A stretch of 38,693 nucleotides of DNA, from positions 1 through 38,693 of the forward strand of contig BLMC01000021.1 of the NCBI GenBank assembly GCA_011959805.1, given 5' to 3'. Positions within the stretch are counted from its first letter, which is position 1. Each line of letters opens with the position of its first letter. Shown here one piece after another: positions 24,397 through 32,927 of this stretch. The translations under genes and the position numbers were made by a program. The notes under the pieces were generated by a model, which saw nothing but the letters and a program-made list of their open reading frames with translations, was not told the DNA's origin and did not search any database. The stretch comes from Lachnospiraceae bacterium (GTDB lineage Bacteria; Bacillota; Clostridia; Lachnospirales; Lachnospiraceae).

Positions 24397-26820
24397 ATGC
24401 AGAAATGGACACGTGTCATGTATCAACCCAATCTTCCATTGGGAGAGGATGGCGAGAAAGTAACGGCAAGTGGTAAGCATATTACACTCTCAAAGGAAGC
24501 TGCAAAAGAGGGTATGGTGCTTCTCAAAAATGATGGGGATTTATTGCCACTTGCAAAGGGCAGCAAGGTTGCCTTATTTGGCAAGGCAAGTTTTGATTAT
24601 GTGCGCGGAGGTGGAGGAAGCGGAGAAGTGACTGTTTCCTACGCGAGAAATTTATATGAGGGGTTATCACTTTTAAAGGATAAGATAAATGTTTTTGAGG
24701 AGCTTGCTGCATATTATCGGGACAATGTAAAGGCACAGTATCAACAGGGACGTGTGCCGGGTATGACTGTAGAGCCAGAAGTTCCAATGGAATTATTAAA
24801 GAAGGCAAGTGCCTATACAGACACGGCGATTATTACAATATGTCGCTTTTCTGGTGAAGGTTGGGACAGAAAGAGCATTGTAGATACCGAGAACAAAAAT
24901 CTTTGTATTACTGAGGATGCAATGGCAAAACAATCCGCAGAAATTTTTGAGGATGGGGATTTTTGTCTAACGCACGCGGAGCGGGCAATGGTTGATACGG
25001 TGACTGCAAATTTTCCAAAAGTGATTGTTGTTATGAATGTTGGCGGTATGGTAGATTCTTGCTGGTTTCATGACAGTGCAAAAATCCAGTCGGTGTTGAT
25101 GGCATGGCAGGGCGGTATTGAAGGAGGACTTGCCACGGCAGAACTCCTGATAGGAGAAGGCAATCCAAGCGGAAAGTTAGTCGATACTTTTGCGCGTGAA
25201 TTGACAGACTATCCATCTACGGACAATTTTCATGCGTCAGAGCGTTTTGTGGATTATATAGAAGATATTTATGTGGGTTATCGCTATTTTGAAACCATTC
25301 CTGATGCGGATAAAAAAGTGAATTATCCATTTGGATTTGGGTTATCCTACACAGATTTCACATTGACAGCAGGGGCAGCGTATGCGCAAAACAATAAGAT
25401 TTATGTGCCAGTTGTTGTCACAAATGTTGGAAAAAGAGCAGGAAAAGAAGTTGTACAGGCGTATTTTAGCGCACCGCAGGGAGTGCTTGGAAAACCGGCA
25501 AAACAGCTTGTGGCATTTCAAAAGACTAGACTTTTACAGACTGGAGAGAGCCAGAGTATTGTGCTGTCATGGGATGTGAATGATATGGCGTCCTATGATG
25601 ACCTTGGCAAAATCAAGGCATCTGCATATATTTTGGAAAAAGGCATGTATCGATTCTTTGTCGGCGTATCTGTGCGCGATGTTGTAGAATTGTCCTATCA
25701 ATATGAAGTGCAAGAAAATATTATCACACAACAATTGTCCAGAAAGTGTGCACCTACAAGCCTAAAAAAGCGGATGCTTGCCGATGGAAGTTATGAGGAA
25801 TTGCCAATTTTGGAACCTGTTGACACAGATGCAAATGAGCTCACACCACTTACCGTCGACGAGACAGATGGTTTTACACCGGCAGCACGTGCTGGGAAAC
25901 GCTATCACTTGTGGACAAATACTGCTGCACAACAGCATCATTTCTTAAAAGAAGTGGCAGAGGGGACAATTACTCTGGATGAATTTATGGCACAACTGTC
26001 TGATGAGCAGCTTGCACATTTGTTGGGTGGACAACCAAACACAGGCGTTGCCAATACATTTGGTTGGGGAAATCTGCCTGATTATGGGATTCCAAATATT
26101 ATGACTGCGGACGGTCCGGCTGGCTTACGCATCTTGCCAGAGTGCAGTGTGTATACAACGGCATGGCCTTGTGCGACACAGCTTGCATGTTCTTGGAATG
26201 AGGAATTGGTAGAACAAGTTGGAGAAGCTGGCGGTGCGGAAGTTAAGGAGAACAATATTGCAATGTGGCTTACTCCGGCTGTCAATATTCATCGCAGTCC
26301 GCTTTGTGGTCGGAATTTTGAGTATTATTCGGAGGACCCATTCCTTACAGGAAAGCTTGCAGCGGCAATGGTTCGTGGTATTCAAACCAATCATGTCGGT
26401 GCGACAGTGAAACATTTTGCTCTCAACAATAAAGAAACAAATCGCAAAAACAGCGATTCAAGAACATCTGAGCGCGCTGTTAGAGAAATTTATCTAAAAG
26501 CGTTTGAGATTATTGTAAAGGAAGCAAAGCCGTGGGCGATTATGTCTTCTTATAACATTGTAAATGGTTATCGTGCTTCGGAAAATCGAGAATTGTTAGA
26601 GGATATCTTGCGCGGCGAGTGGGGATTTGACGGTGTGGTTACAACCGACTGGTGGACAAACGGTGAGCACTACAAAGAAATTAAGGCGGGAAATGATATT
26701 AAGATGGCGACAGGTTTTCCAGAGCGGTTGCAAGAGGCACTAGATAAAGGTGTACTTACGCGCGCAGATATGGAAATCTGTGTGCGACGTGTACTGGAAC
26801 TGATATTAAAAGTTGATTGA
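24397..26820 (+). CDS. Circularly permuted GH3 beta-glycosidase
   Basis: Family 3 glycosidase, 807 aa, with the domains in reversed order. The GH3 C-terminal alpha/beta domain comes first (about 33-318), with the acid/base candidate Glu154 in FSGEGWDR. A fibronectin-like domain (about 328-431) and a linker follow. The catalytic barrel, which normally leads, comes last (about 518-807). It holds TADGPAG, GRNFEYYSEDP, KHFALNN and the nucleophile Asp751 in VVTTDWW. Such permuted GH3 enzymes are known from Ruminococcus albus and Butyrivibrio. No signal peptide is present, so it is cytoplasmic and likely trims imported beta-gluco-oligosaccharides. ATG 24397 has AAGGAGG at 8 bp. The palindrome GACACGTGTC lies at codons 4-7. 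The specificity, glucoside or xyloside, is not certain. Confidence 0.93.
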   Translation: MQKWTRVMYQPNLPLGEDGEKVTASGKHITLSKEAAKEGMVLLKNDGDLLPLAKGSKVALFGKASFDYVRGGGGSGEVTVSYARNLYEGLSLLKDKINVFEELAAYYRDNVKAQYQQGRVPGMTVEPEVPMELLKKASAYTDTAIITICRFSGEGWDRKSIVDTENKNLCITEDAMAKQSAEIFEDGDFCLTHAERAMVDTVTANFPKVIVVMNVGGMVDSCWFHDSAKIQSVLMAWQGGIEGGLATAELLIGEGNPSGKLVDTFARELTDYPSTDNFHASERFVDYIEDIYVGYRYFETIPDADKKVNYPFGFGLSYTDFTLTAGAAYAQNNKIYVPVVVTNVGKRAGKEVVQAYFSAPQGVLGKPAKQLVAFQKTRLLQTGESQSIVLSWDVNDMASYDDLGKIKASAYILEKGMYRFFVGVSVRDVVELSYQYEVQENIITQQLSRKCAPTSLKKRMLADGSYEELPILEPVDTDANELTPLTVDETDGFTPAARAGKRYHLWTNTAAQQHHFLKEVAEGTITLDEFMAQLSDEQLAHLLGGQPNTGVANTFGWGNLPDYGIPNIMTADGPAGLRILPECSVYTTAWPCATQLACSWNEELVEQVGEAGGAEVKENNIAMWLTPAVNIHRSPLCGRNFEYYSEDPFLTGKLAAAMVRGIQTNHVGATVKHFALNNKETNRKNSDSRTSERAVREIYLKAFEIIVKEAKPWAIMSSYNIVNGYRASENRELLEDILRGEWGFDGVVTTDWWTNGEHYKEIKAGNDIKMATGFPERLQEALDKGVLTRADMEICVRRVLELILKVD

Positions 26821-26839
26821 ATGTTTTGGAGGTAGTATA

Positions 26840-27709
26840 ATGGAAGATGATTACAATCCAAGCGAGAAAGCGGTCAAGATAGTGGAGAAAATCAAGGAGA
26901 TGACAGGGATTCCAGCTATTTTTATCGACAGGAAGCCAAATACAGTGCAGCCATCTCTAACAGATAGCAAGTTTGGTGGACTGCCTTATTGGGATATGGA
27001 GAAGGAATATCCAACAGATAGTAAGGGCGAAAAGATGATGCTGCTTGCACAGATTAATTTTTCGGATTTGTGCGCGTTTGATACAGAACTGCCAAAAGAG
27101 GGAATGTTACAGTTTTTTATTACAGTGGATGATGATGTGTTTGGTATGGACTTTGATAATCCAGTCTCACAGAAAGATTTTCGTGTGGTGTTCCATGATA
27201 CTGTAAGACAAGATGTCACAGAGGAACAGGTACAAACATTAAATATTGTAAGAGCAGAGGAAGCGGATGATTACAGTACCCCGATTTTTCATCAAGCAGC
27301 GCTTTCTTTCCGCGCAGGGATAGATTTTATGAGTTCTGATGTAGAAGATTTTCCAACAGTGTTTGTGCAGGCAGTAAAAGCAGTAACAGGCGAGGAGATT
27401 GACGAGGAAAACTGGTATAAATATTTTGGGGAAGATACAGATGATGGCTGCTATCTGAGTGAGGAATTATCTGGACTAGGGCATAAGATGCTTGGCTATC
27501 CCGGCTTTATCCAGTTTGACCCTAGAGAAGAACATAAGGAGCTCAAATGTTATGATACGCTCTTGCTTCAGATTGATTCTGATATGGGTGAAGATAGAGA
27601 GGATTATGTGCTTTGGGGAGACTGCGGCGTCGCCAATCTGTTTATCAATAAAGAAGCGCTGAGAAAAAGGGATTTTAGCAATATATTGTACAATTGGGAT
27701 TGCTCTTAA
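26840..27709 (+). CDS. DUF1963 (YwqG-like) protein
   Basis: A 289-aa soluble protein matching DUF1963, the YwqG family, whose function is unknown. Family-like segments are SKFGGLPYWDMEKEYP (about residues 43-58), LLAQINFSDL, MLQFFI with the following acidic DDDVFGMD, GHKMLGYPGFIQFDPR and, near the end, WGDCGVANLFINKEALRKRDFS. It is strongly acidic with no signal or membrane segment. GGAGG lies 7 bp before ATG 26840; a longer frame would overlap the GH3 stop. It is 19 bp behind GH3 and probably co-transcribed, although DUF1963 genes occur in many unrelated contexts, so no link to glycan use is implied. Confidence 0.82.
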   Translation: MEDDYNPSEKAVKIVEKIKEMTGIPAIFIDRKPNTVQPSLTDSKFGGLPYWDMEKEYPTDSKGEKMMLLAQINFSDLCAFDTELPKEGMLQFFITVDDDVFGMDFDNPVSQKDFRVVFHDTVRQDVTEEQVQTLNIVRAEEADDYSTPIFHQAALSFRAGIDFMSSDVEDFPTVFVQAVKAVTGEEIDEENWYKYFGEDTDDGCYLSEELSGLGHKMLGYPGFIQFDPREEHKELKCYDTLLLQIDSDMGEDREDYVLWGDCGVANLFINKEALRKRDFSNILYNWDCS

Positions 27710-27743
27710 AGGGTTATTGTTCTTAGATAAGGCGTAAACAGCA

Positions 27744-27863
27744 GTGTGAAATCAAAGATTTCACCATTCTGATTTGTATGCCCGCAAAAGCGGGCAGAGG
27801 GGAGTTCGTGTGAAATCAAAGATTTCACCATCCTGATTTGTATGCCCGCAAAAGCGGCAGAGG
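27744..27863. repeat. Tandem palindromic intergenic repeat, two copies
   Basis: Two copies of a unit of about 57 bp start at 27744 and 27808, 64 bp apart, with only a few differences. Each contains TGAAATC-AAA-GATTTCA and then CCGC-AAAA-GCGG, so each can form two hairpins. The layout resembles REP/BIME-type intergenic repeats. Confidence 0.8.
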
Positions 27864-27886
27864 AAAGTTAACATCAAAAGATTATC

Positions 27887-27924
27887 AGCCCGTGATTTTG
27901 CAAGGTTATGCAGAATCACGGGCT
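27887..27924 (+). terminator. Stem-loop, probable terminator of the GH3-DUF1963 unit
   Basis: AGCCCGTGATT (27887-27897) pairs perfectly with AATCACGGGCT (27914-27924) around a 16-base loop. T-rich sequence follows (TTGTGATTCTTATTT), though not a pure T-run. Confidence 0.65.
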
Positions 27925-28011
27925 TTGTGATTCTTATTTGTGCCTGACAAAGCGATTACTTTGCTTAATAAAAAATAGTAATGTGTTTTGTGCAATGATT
28001 TTGTTTTGGAG

Positions 28012-28040
28012 TTTACGGGGACAGATTTTTTTGATATGAT
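28012..28040 (+). promoter_or_regulatory. Promoter of the Nudix-permease unit
   Basis: TTTACG (28012-28017) and TATGAT (28035-28040) are spaced by 17 bp, with TGA before the -10. It is the only good promoter before the Nudix gene. Confidence 0.65.
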
Positions 28041-28101
28041 AAAAAGGCAGTAAATAACTTGTATTGAACAGTATTTTTTGAAAAAAGAAAAAGGAGGAGC
28101 G

Positions 28102-28527
28102 ATGGTAGTCAATTTTTATGAAGCGATTGATGATAATTTGTTAAAATTCGCAGTAATTGTTGCAGTAAAAGATGGAAAATACATATTTTGCAAACATAAA
28201 CTTAGAGAGACACTAGAAATTCCAGGCGGACACAGAGAACCTGGGGAAATGATATTGGATACAGCAAAAAGGGAATTGTATGAGGAGACGGGGGCGATTG
28301 ATTTTGAGATACAGCCAATCTGTGTATACTCTGTGATTGCAGAGGACAATTTTGATGGAGAAGAAACTTTTGGGATGCTGTATTTTGCAACAGTGAAACA
28401 GTTAGAACCAGAATTACAGAATGAGATTGAGAAAATTGTGATTACAGATCAAATGCCTTTAGCATATACCTATCCAGATATTCAACCCAAATTGCTTAAG
28501 GAGGCGCAGCGGAGAGGATTTTGTTAA
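28102..28527 (+). CDS. Nudix hydrolase
   Basis: A 141-aa Nudix-fold pyrophosphohydrolase. The Nudix box GGHREPGE...RELYEETGA (about residues 43-66) is complete, with the metal-binding Glu residues of REL-EE present. Members clean up oxidised nucleotides or other X-linked nucleoside diphosphates; the MutT-like substrate range here is unknown. ATG 28102 has AAGGAGG about 4 bp upstream. An in-frame TTG at 28078 would extend into that ribosome site and is unlikely. A permease gene follows 34 bp later, so the two are probably one transcript. Confidence 0.9.
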   Translation: MVVNFYEAIDDNLLKFAVIVAVKDGKYIFCKHKLRETLEIPGGHREPGEMILDTAKRELYEETGAIDFEIQPICVYSVIAEDNFDGEETFGMLYFATVKQLEPELQNEIEKIVITDQMPLAYTYPDIQPKLLKEAQRRGFC

Positions 28528-28561
28528 AGAAAATAAAATAAACAGGGAGAAGGGATAGGAT

Positions 28562-30772
28562 ATGAAACAAAAACTGGACAGAACACTTGGAATGTATTCT
28601 GCACTGATGATTAGCATTGGGACCATGATTGGCTCTGCCATTTTTGTTCTGGCGGGAACCAGCTATGCAACAGCAGGCCCGGGAGCATCATTGGCAATTT
28701 TTCTGGCGGGGATTGCAGCGGTGTTTACAGGATTGTCCTTTGCAGAGCTTGTGACAGTTATACCAAAAGCGGGCGGCGGTTATGTCTATGTGAAAGAGGC
28801 GACAGGGAACAATATTATTGGATTTATCTGCGGATGGGGATTTTGGCTTGGCTATGCAATGTCATGTGGATTGTTTGCACTTGGATTTGGCAATTTTATT
28901 AATTATATCTTTCCGTTTATTCCACAGATGGCAGCAGCATATTTGCTTGTGATATATGTTATGTTCACGAATATTAAAGGTACAAAAAGTTCTGGGGCAT
29001 TACAGAATGTAATTACTACATTGTTGGTTGCCTTGCTTGCACTTTATGTTGTGATTGGGATTTTCCATATTGATATGCAGAATCAAACACCCTATATGCC
29101 ACAGGGAATGCCTGGTGTTTTTAATGCGATGGGATTTTTGTATATGACCTATATTGGTTATGGGTTGATTACTACTGCGAGCGAGGAAGTTATTGAGCCA
29201 GAAAAGACAATACCAAAGGCAATTCTAATTTCCATTGCGGCGGTCATTGTGATAAAGACTTCTGTTTTCTTTATTGGTTGTGCAATTCTGCCGTGGCAAC
29301 AGTTGGTGCCGGAGGTTACAAGTACGCCTATGATTGACACGGCTGTAAAGATTGGCGGAGTGGTAGGTGGATATTTGTTTGCTTTTGCGGGAATACTAGC
29401 GACTCTTTCCTCGATTAATACAGCAGTGATGGCGTCCTCACGCACTTCGTTTGCAATGGCGAGAGACCAGCGTCTGCCAAGTTTATTTAAGGCGATTAAC
29501 AGAACGACGAAAACACCTGTTTTTTCGATTGTGGTGTCCTCTATCATTGTGTTTATTGCAGTGTCCATTAGAGATTTGGAACATATCTCAACAGTGACCA
29601 GTATTTTTTCATTGACAGGATACAGCCTTGTCAATGTGGCACTTATAATTTTTCGGCAGAAAAAACCAGAGCTTGAGCGGAAATTTCGTGTGCCGTTCTA
29701 TCCGATTACACCATTACTTGGCATTGGAATGAATTTATTTTTAATTTTTAATCTGGCGATTTCGGACCGCCCAGCACTGATTATTGCTGTTTCTGTAATT
29801 GGGATTGGCATCTTGTATTACTATATTGTTATGCCAAAGCTAAAATATGCTTCCAAGGGGATTTCGATTGTCGATATACCGGAGATTAAGGAACAGAAAA
29901 AAGAAAATAAAAGGAACGAGATTATTATTCCTGTATCCAATCCAAAAACAGCGGATGGGCTTTTAAATTTTGGCAGAAAGATTGCTCTGTCGGAGGAATC
30001 GACAACAGTAGTTCCCGTAAAAGTCAATGTTTTTCCTGATAATCTGCTCACAATTGCTGACTATGATGTCATGATGCAATCTATGGGAGTTCAAGACAGT
30101 GTGGTTCAAAAGTTAAAGGAATATGAATCGGAACCATGTATGCGCCCTGTTCTGATTAATTCCAGAGATGCATTTCATGCCATTATGTCGGTTGTCAAAA
30201 AAGAAAAAAATCCACTTGTGATTATGGGATGGCATGGCTCGGGTTTCGCAAAATATATGCATGGAAATATTACTTATCGCATGTTGCAGGAAGCACCAGC
30301 AGATGTTGGAGTATTGCGGATGCATGGACAGCAACAAACCTTTCAAAATATTTTATTTCCTTATGGCGGCGGAAGATATTCTAAGATGACAGCAAAGGTG
30401 GTCAATCGAATTGCCAATGCTTATAAGGCGAAAATTACCCTTTTAAATGTGGTGGATCATGAGGAGGATGTCGAAAGCACAAAAGCGTATCTTGACAAGT
30501 CAGCGGCCAAATTTGACCAACCCGCAGAGATTATGGTCTGTAGCGGTGATTTGATTGAACGGGTGGTAGAATTTTCTGACAAATACGATCTAATTATTAT
30601 GGGAGCTTCACTTGACTGGGGAATCCAGGAAGTGGTGACTGGATTTCGCACAGATAAAATTATGGAGCAGGCAGTATGTTCTGTGCTGATTATTAAGAGT
30701 TATGATATTTTCTTACAGCGGACAAAAGTAAGAGGCTTTCTCCATAAAACAAGAAAAGTAATCCATCAATAA
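28562..30772 (+). CDS. APC-family amino acid permease fused to tandem universal-stress domains
   Basis: A 736-aa transporter. The first 430 residues form about twelve helices of the amino acid-polyamine-organocation superfamily, with the unwound-helix motif IGTMIGSAIFVLAG near residue 20 and FAELVTVIPKAGGGYVYVKEA. The cytoplasmic C-terminus holds two universal-stress-protein-like alpha/beta domains, about 455-560 and 585-715. The second ends with the familiar DLIIMGAS...VCSVLIIK pattern. Fusions of this kind occur in bacteria and archaea and are thought to sense nucleotides or second messengers. The gene is 34 bp downstream of the Nudix gene and is closed by a clear terminator. The substrate is unknown. 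ATG 28562 follows GGGAGAAGGGA. Confidence 0.9.
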   Translation: MKQKLDRTLGMYSALMISIGTMIGSAIFVLAGTSYATAGPGASLAIFLAGIAAVFTGLSFAELVTVIPKAGGGYVYVKEATGNNIIGFICGWGFWLGYAMSCGLFALGFGNFINYIFPFIPQMAAAYLLVIYVMFTNIKGTKSSGALQNVITTLLVALLALYVVIGIFHIDMQNQTPYMPQGMPGVFNAMGFLYMTYIGYGLITTASEEVIEPEKTIPKAILISIAAVIVIKTSVFFIGCAILPWQQLVPEVTSTPMIDTAVKIGGVVGGYLFAFAGILATLSSINTAVMASSRTSFAMARDQRLPSLFKAINRTTKTPVFSIVVSSIIVFIAVSIRDLEHISTVTSIFSLTGYSLVNVALIIFRQKKPELERKFRVPFYPITPLLGIGMNLFLIFNLAISDRPALIIAVSVIGIGILYYYIVMPKLKYASKGISIVDIPEIKEQKKENKRNEIIIPVSNPKTADGLLNFGRKIALSEESTTVVPVKVNVFPDNLLTIADYDVMMQSMGVQDSVVQKLKEYESEPCMRPVLINSRDAFHAIMSVVKKEKNPLVIMGWHGSGFAKYMHGNITYRMLQEAPADVGVLRMHGQQQTFQNILFPYGGGRYSKMTAKVVNRIANAYKAKITLLNVVDHEEDVESTKAYLDKSAAKFDQPAEIMVCSGDLIERVVEFSDKYDLIIMGASLDWGIQEVVTGFRTDKIMEQAVCSVLIIKSYDIFLQRTKVRGFLHKTRKVIHQ

Positions 30773-30785
30773 TGAAATACAAGAA

Positions 30786-30829
30786 AACAGATGTGAAGTG
30801 TTGTTGCGATACTTTGCATCTGTTTTTTT
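30786..30829. terminator. Bidirectional rho-independent terminator
   Basis: AACAGATG...CATCTGTT with a further AAGT/ACTT pairing forms the stem. A T-run (30822-30829) follows on the + strand and an A-run precedes it. It serves the permease on + and probably the XRE gene on -. Confidence 0.82.
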
Positions 30830-30837
30830 GCAAGCCT

Positions 30838-31077
30838 TTATTTTTTCGTTCTGTCTTCTGGTGGACAAAATACCAGCAAATCTTGTATTTCGCAATCTAG
30901 GGCAGTGCAGAGTTTACATAGGACAGACACATCCAAACGTGTGACCGTATTTGTGCAGTAATTGTCAATTTGCTTCCAATTCATTTCAGCTTTGTGGGAG
31001 AGCTTGTTTTTGTTTAGTCCTCTCTCCTTTAATAAATCATTTAATTTTATTTCCAAATGGCCAAATTCCTTATTCAA
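30838..31077 (-). CDS. XRE-family helix-turn-helix regulator
   Basis: A small 79-aa Cro/CI-type DNA-binding protein. The segment from LNDLLKERGLNKNKLSHKAEMNWKQI through LSVLCKLCTALDCEIQDLL-like helices has the XRE layout, ending in a CEIQDLLVF motif common in this group. I start at TTG 31077, because AGGAG lies 7 bp upstream on the - strand. The frame is open to 31260, but that extension runs through the promoter and reads as non-protein. It is divergent from a small unknown gene. The inverted repeat TTCGCC...GGCGAA around its -10 suggests that it represses itself. Confidence 0.85.
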   Translation of the reverse strand: MNKEFGHLEIKLNDLLKERGLNKNKLSHKAEMNWKQIDNYCTNTVTRLDVSVLCKLCTALDCEIQDLLVFCPPEDRTKK

Positions 31078-31103
31078 AACAGTTCTCCTAAATAATAACT
31101 TTC

Positions 31104-31141
31104 TTCGCCTATATTCTAACAAATTTTCAGGCGAATAACAA
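31104..31141 (-). promoter_or_regulatory. Promoter and candidate operator of the XRE gene
   Basis: On the - strand TTGTTA and TAGAAT (plus coordinates 31136-31141 and 31113-31118) are spaced by 17 bp, with TGT before the -10. TTCGCC (31104-31109) and GGCGAA (31130-31135) form an inverted repeat around the -10, a layout expected for autorepression. Confidence 0.65.
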
Positions 31142-31170
31142 CTAAAAATCGCACACACAACAGCTACTTT

Positions 31171-31193
31171 TGTCGAGATGTGTCGAGATGTGT
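31171..31193. repeat. Two 10-bp tandem repeats in the divergent promoter region
   Basis: TGTCGAGATG occurs twice head to tail (31171-31190) and is followed by TGT. The period is one helical turn, and the pair lies just upstream of the -35 of the small + strand gene. It may be a regulator site or a simple slippage duplication. Confidence 0.45.
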
Positions 31194-31206
31194 AAATCGA
31201 TTTTTC

Positions 31207-31235
31207 TTGTTTTAGCGCAAAAAACTTGATATAGT
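31207..31235 (+). promoter_or_regulatory. Promoter of the small gene at 31305
   Basis: TTGTTT (31207-31212) and TATAGT (31230-31235) are spaced by 17 bp, with TGA before the -10 (extended -10). Confidence 0.7.
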
Positions 31236-31304
31236 GTAGTAAGAGACGATTATTAGTCATATATTGTTACCTATACAAACTTATATTCTGGAAAGGAGCT
31301 ACAG

Positions 31305-31529
31305 ATGAAACTGAATTATTTTAAGGATAAGCTCTTTGAGCTATTAAATGAAGAGATAAACATGGAAATTAAGGATATTACAGCAAATGATAGGGAGGAC
31401 AAATTTACAGTAGAGATACAAGATGGAAGTGTATTTGAGGTCAAATGTACAAAAATGAAAACAACATCAAAGATAGATAGACCTTTTAAAAAGGATATAA
31501 GGTTTTATTGGAAACTAAAGAATTATTAA
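31305..31529 (+). CDS. Small hypothetical protein
   Basis: I do not recognise this 74-aa protein. It is rich in Lys, Glu and Asp, without Cys pairs, signal or membrane segment. It reads as an N-terminal helix (KDKLFELLNEEINMEIKDI) followed by two or three beta strands (KFTVEIQDGSVFEVKCTKM) and a basic end. AAAGGAG lies 7 bp before ATG 31305 and a good extended -10 promoter precedes it, so it is probably a real gene. It is divergent from the XRE regulator and could be its target. A toxin-antitoxin pairing cannot be claimed from this evidence. Confidence 0.6.
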   Translation: MKLNYFKDKLFELLNEEINMEIKDITANDREDKFTVEIQDGSVFEVKCTKMKTTSKIDRPFKKDIRFYWKLKNY

Positions 31530-31679
31530 GGAGAAAAAATTAAAGGACACACATACATATAATCAAGAGGAATTCGCATACTAGAACATATCAAAATAAT
31601 ACTTTTCATCCGATAGATGTCACAATTTTTGAATAATTTGTGCCTAATATTGAAAAACAAAAAGTAAGATGGAGGATTT

Positions 31680-32255
31680 ATGCAGAAAGATTACAGTAAG
31701 CTATGGATTTTATTTCGATCCATGTTTGTGTTAAGTGCGTGTACTTTTGGAGGTGGTTTTGTCATTGTATCCCTGATGAAGAAAAAGTATGTGGAGGAAT
31801 TGCGCTGGCTGGAAGAAGATGAAATGTTGGATGTGACAGCAATCACACAGTCTGCACCAGGGCCGCTGCCAGTAAATGCTTCTGTTATCATTGGATATCG
31901 AATTGCAGGAGTAGTTGGCTCCTTGACAGCGATCTTGGGAACGATATTGCCGCCAATGATTATCATATCGATTATTTCTTTATTTTATGAGCAGTTTCGC
32001 ACAAATCCCTATATTGCCACAGCACTTCAGGTGATGCGCGCAGGCGTTGCGGCGGTCATTTTTGATGTTGTAATCAATCTGGCTGGAAATGTAATAAAAA
32101 CAAAACGAATTTTGTACATTGTGATGATGGTGACTGCGTTTGTCGCAACGTATTTCTTGGACGTGAGTGCAATGATTATTATTTTTGTTTGTCTTGGAAT
32201 CGGCTTGGTAGATTTATTCTTTACATTGCAGAATAAGAAAGGAAAGGTGTCTTAA
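31680..32255 (+). CDS. Chromate transporter family (CHR) protein, first half-size subunit
   Basis: A 191-aa membrane protein of the CHR/ChrA family in its short, single-domain form. Family motifs are FGGGFVIVSLMKKKYVEEL near residue 24 and the SAPGPLPVNAS loop near 58. About five or six hydrophobic segments are visible. Short CHR proteins work in pairs encoded by adjacent genes, matching the next gene, which directly abuts this one. Characterised long-form members export chromate, but in gut anaerobes the physiological anion is uncertain. GGAGG lies 5 bp before ATG 31680. Confidence 0.88.
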   Translation: MQKDYSKLWILFRSMFVLSACTFGGGFVIVSLMKKKYVEELRWLEEDEMLDVTAITQSAPGPLPVNASVIIGYRIAGVVGSLTAILGTILPPMIIISIISLFYEQFRTNPYIATALQVMRAGVAAVIFDVVINLAGNVIKTKRILYIVMMVTAFVATYFLDVSAMIIIFVCLGIGLVDLFFTLQNKKGKVS

Positions 32256-32831
32256 ATGCTGCTATTAAAGTTGTTTTTTGCTTTTATACAGGTCGGAATG
32301 TTTAGTGTAGGCGGAGGCTATGCAGCGATTCCTTTGATTCAAGAACAAATTGTAAATCTCCATAAGCTTATGACAATGGAAGAATTTTCGGATTTGATTA
32401 CAGTGGCAGAAATGACACCCGGACCAATTTCCATTAATTCTGCTACTTTTGTCGGAATGAGGATTGCTGGAATTCCTGGTGTGCTACTCTGCACCGTAGG
32501 TTGCATTATACCATCGTTTGTCATTTGCCTTACACTGGCACATTTTTATTATAAATATCGTACAGTAAGTGGGGTACAGGTAGTGCTTGGTTCTTTAAGA
32601 CCAGCAGTTGTAGCGCTGATCGCTTCGGCAGGCGCCTCTATTCTAATGTTGGGTTTGTTTCAGGCAGAGCTAGGGGATATTATTTTAAGCAATGTTCGTA
32701 TTGTTGAGTTGGCGATTTTTATTGTAGCGTTGCTTTTGCTTAGAAAGTTTAAATTGAGTGCAATCACTATTATTTTGGGAAGCGGTGTTGTAGGAACAAT
32801 TGCATATGCCTTGATGGGAGCAGTTGCGTGA
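32256..32831 (+). CDS. Chromate transporter family (CHR) protein, second half-size subunit
   Basis: Partner of the preceding short CHR protein, also 191 aa, starting at the base after its stop codon. It carries the matching motifs SVGGGYAAIPLIQEQIV near residue 18 and MTPGPISINSATFVG near 52. About six hydrophobic segments are seen. The two subunits are diverged from each other and are expected to insert in opposite orientation, as described for paired short CHR proteins. The ribosome site is GGAAAGGTG. The true substrate is unknown. Confidence 0.88.
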   Translation: MLLLKLFFAFIQVGMFSVGGGYAAIPLIQEQIVNLHKLMTMEEFSDLITVAEMTPGPISINSATFVGMRIAGIPGVLLCTVGCIIPSFVICLTLAHFYYKYRTVSGVQVVLGSLRPAVVALIASAGASILMLGLFQAELGDIILSNVRIVELAIFIVALLLLRKFKLSAITIILGSGVVGTIAYALMGAVA

Positions 32832-32927
32832 CGGTGAAATATAATCCGTCGCGCATATTTTTTTGCGAAATCGTCATACTGAATGTTAGAAAGTATTATG
32901 AATACAGAAAAGAAAAGAGGAACAGCT

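Larger units (their letters stand above)
27710..28101. other. Intergenic region with repeats, a terminator and the Nudix promoter
   Basis: No gene is recognisable in these 392 bp. The stretch holds two copies of a hairpin-rich repeat (27744-27863), a strong stem-loop (27887-27924) and a promoter (28012-28040). These are listed separately. Confidence 0.7.

Noticed and set aside
27744-27863. Two repeats with hairpins suggested a minimal CRISPR array.
   Set aside because: There are only two copies, the unit is too long and internally doubly palindromic, the spacer would be only 7 bp, and there are no cas genes.
28078-28102. TTG 28078 as the start of the Nudix protein.
   Set aside because: The AAGGAGG at 28091-28097 lies within that extension and serves ATG 28102.
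29158-29634. - strand open frame of 158 codons opposite the APC permease.
   Set aside because: The hydrophobic composition mirrors the permease helices on the other strand, and no ribosome site is present.
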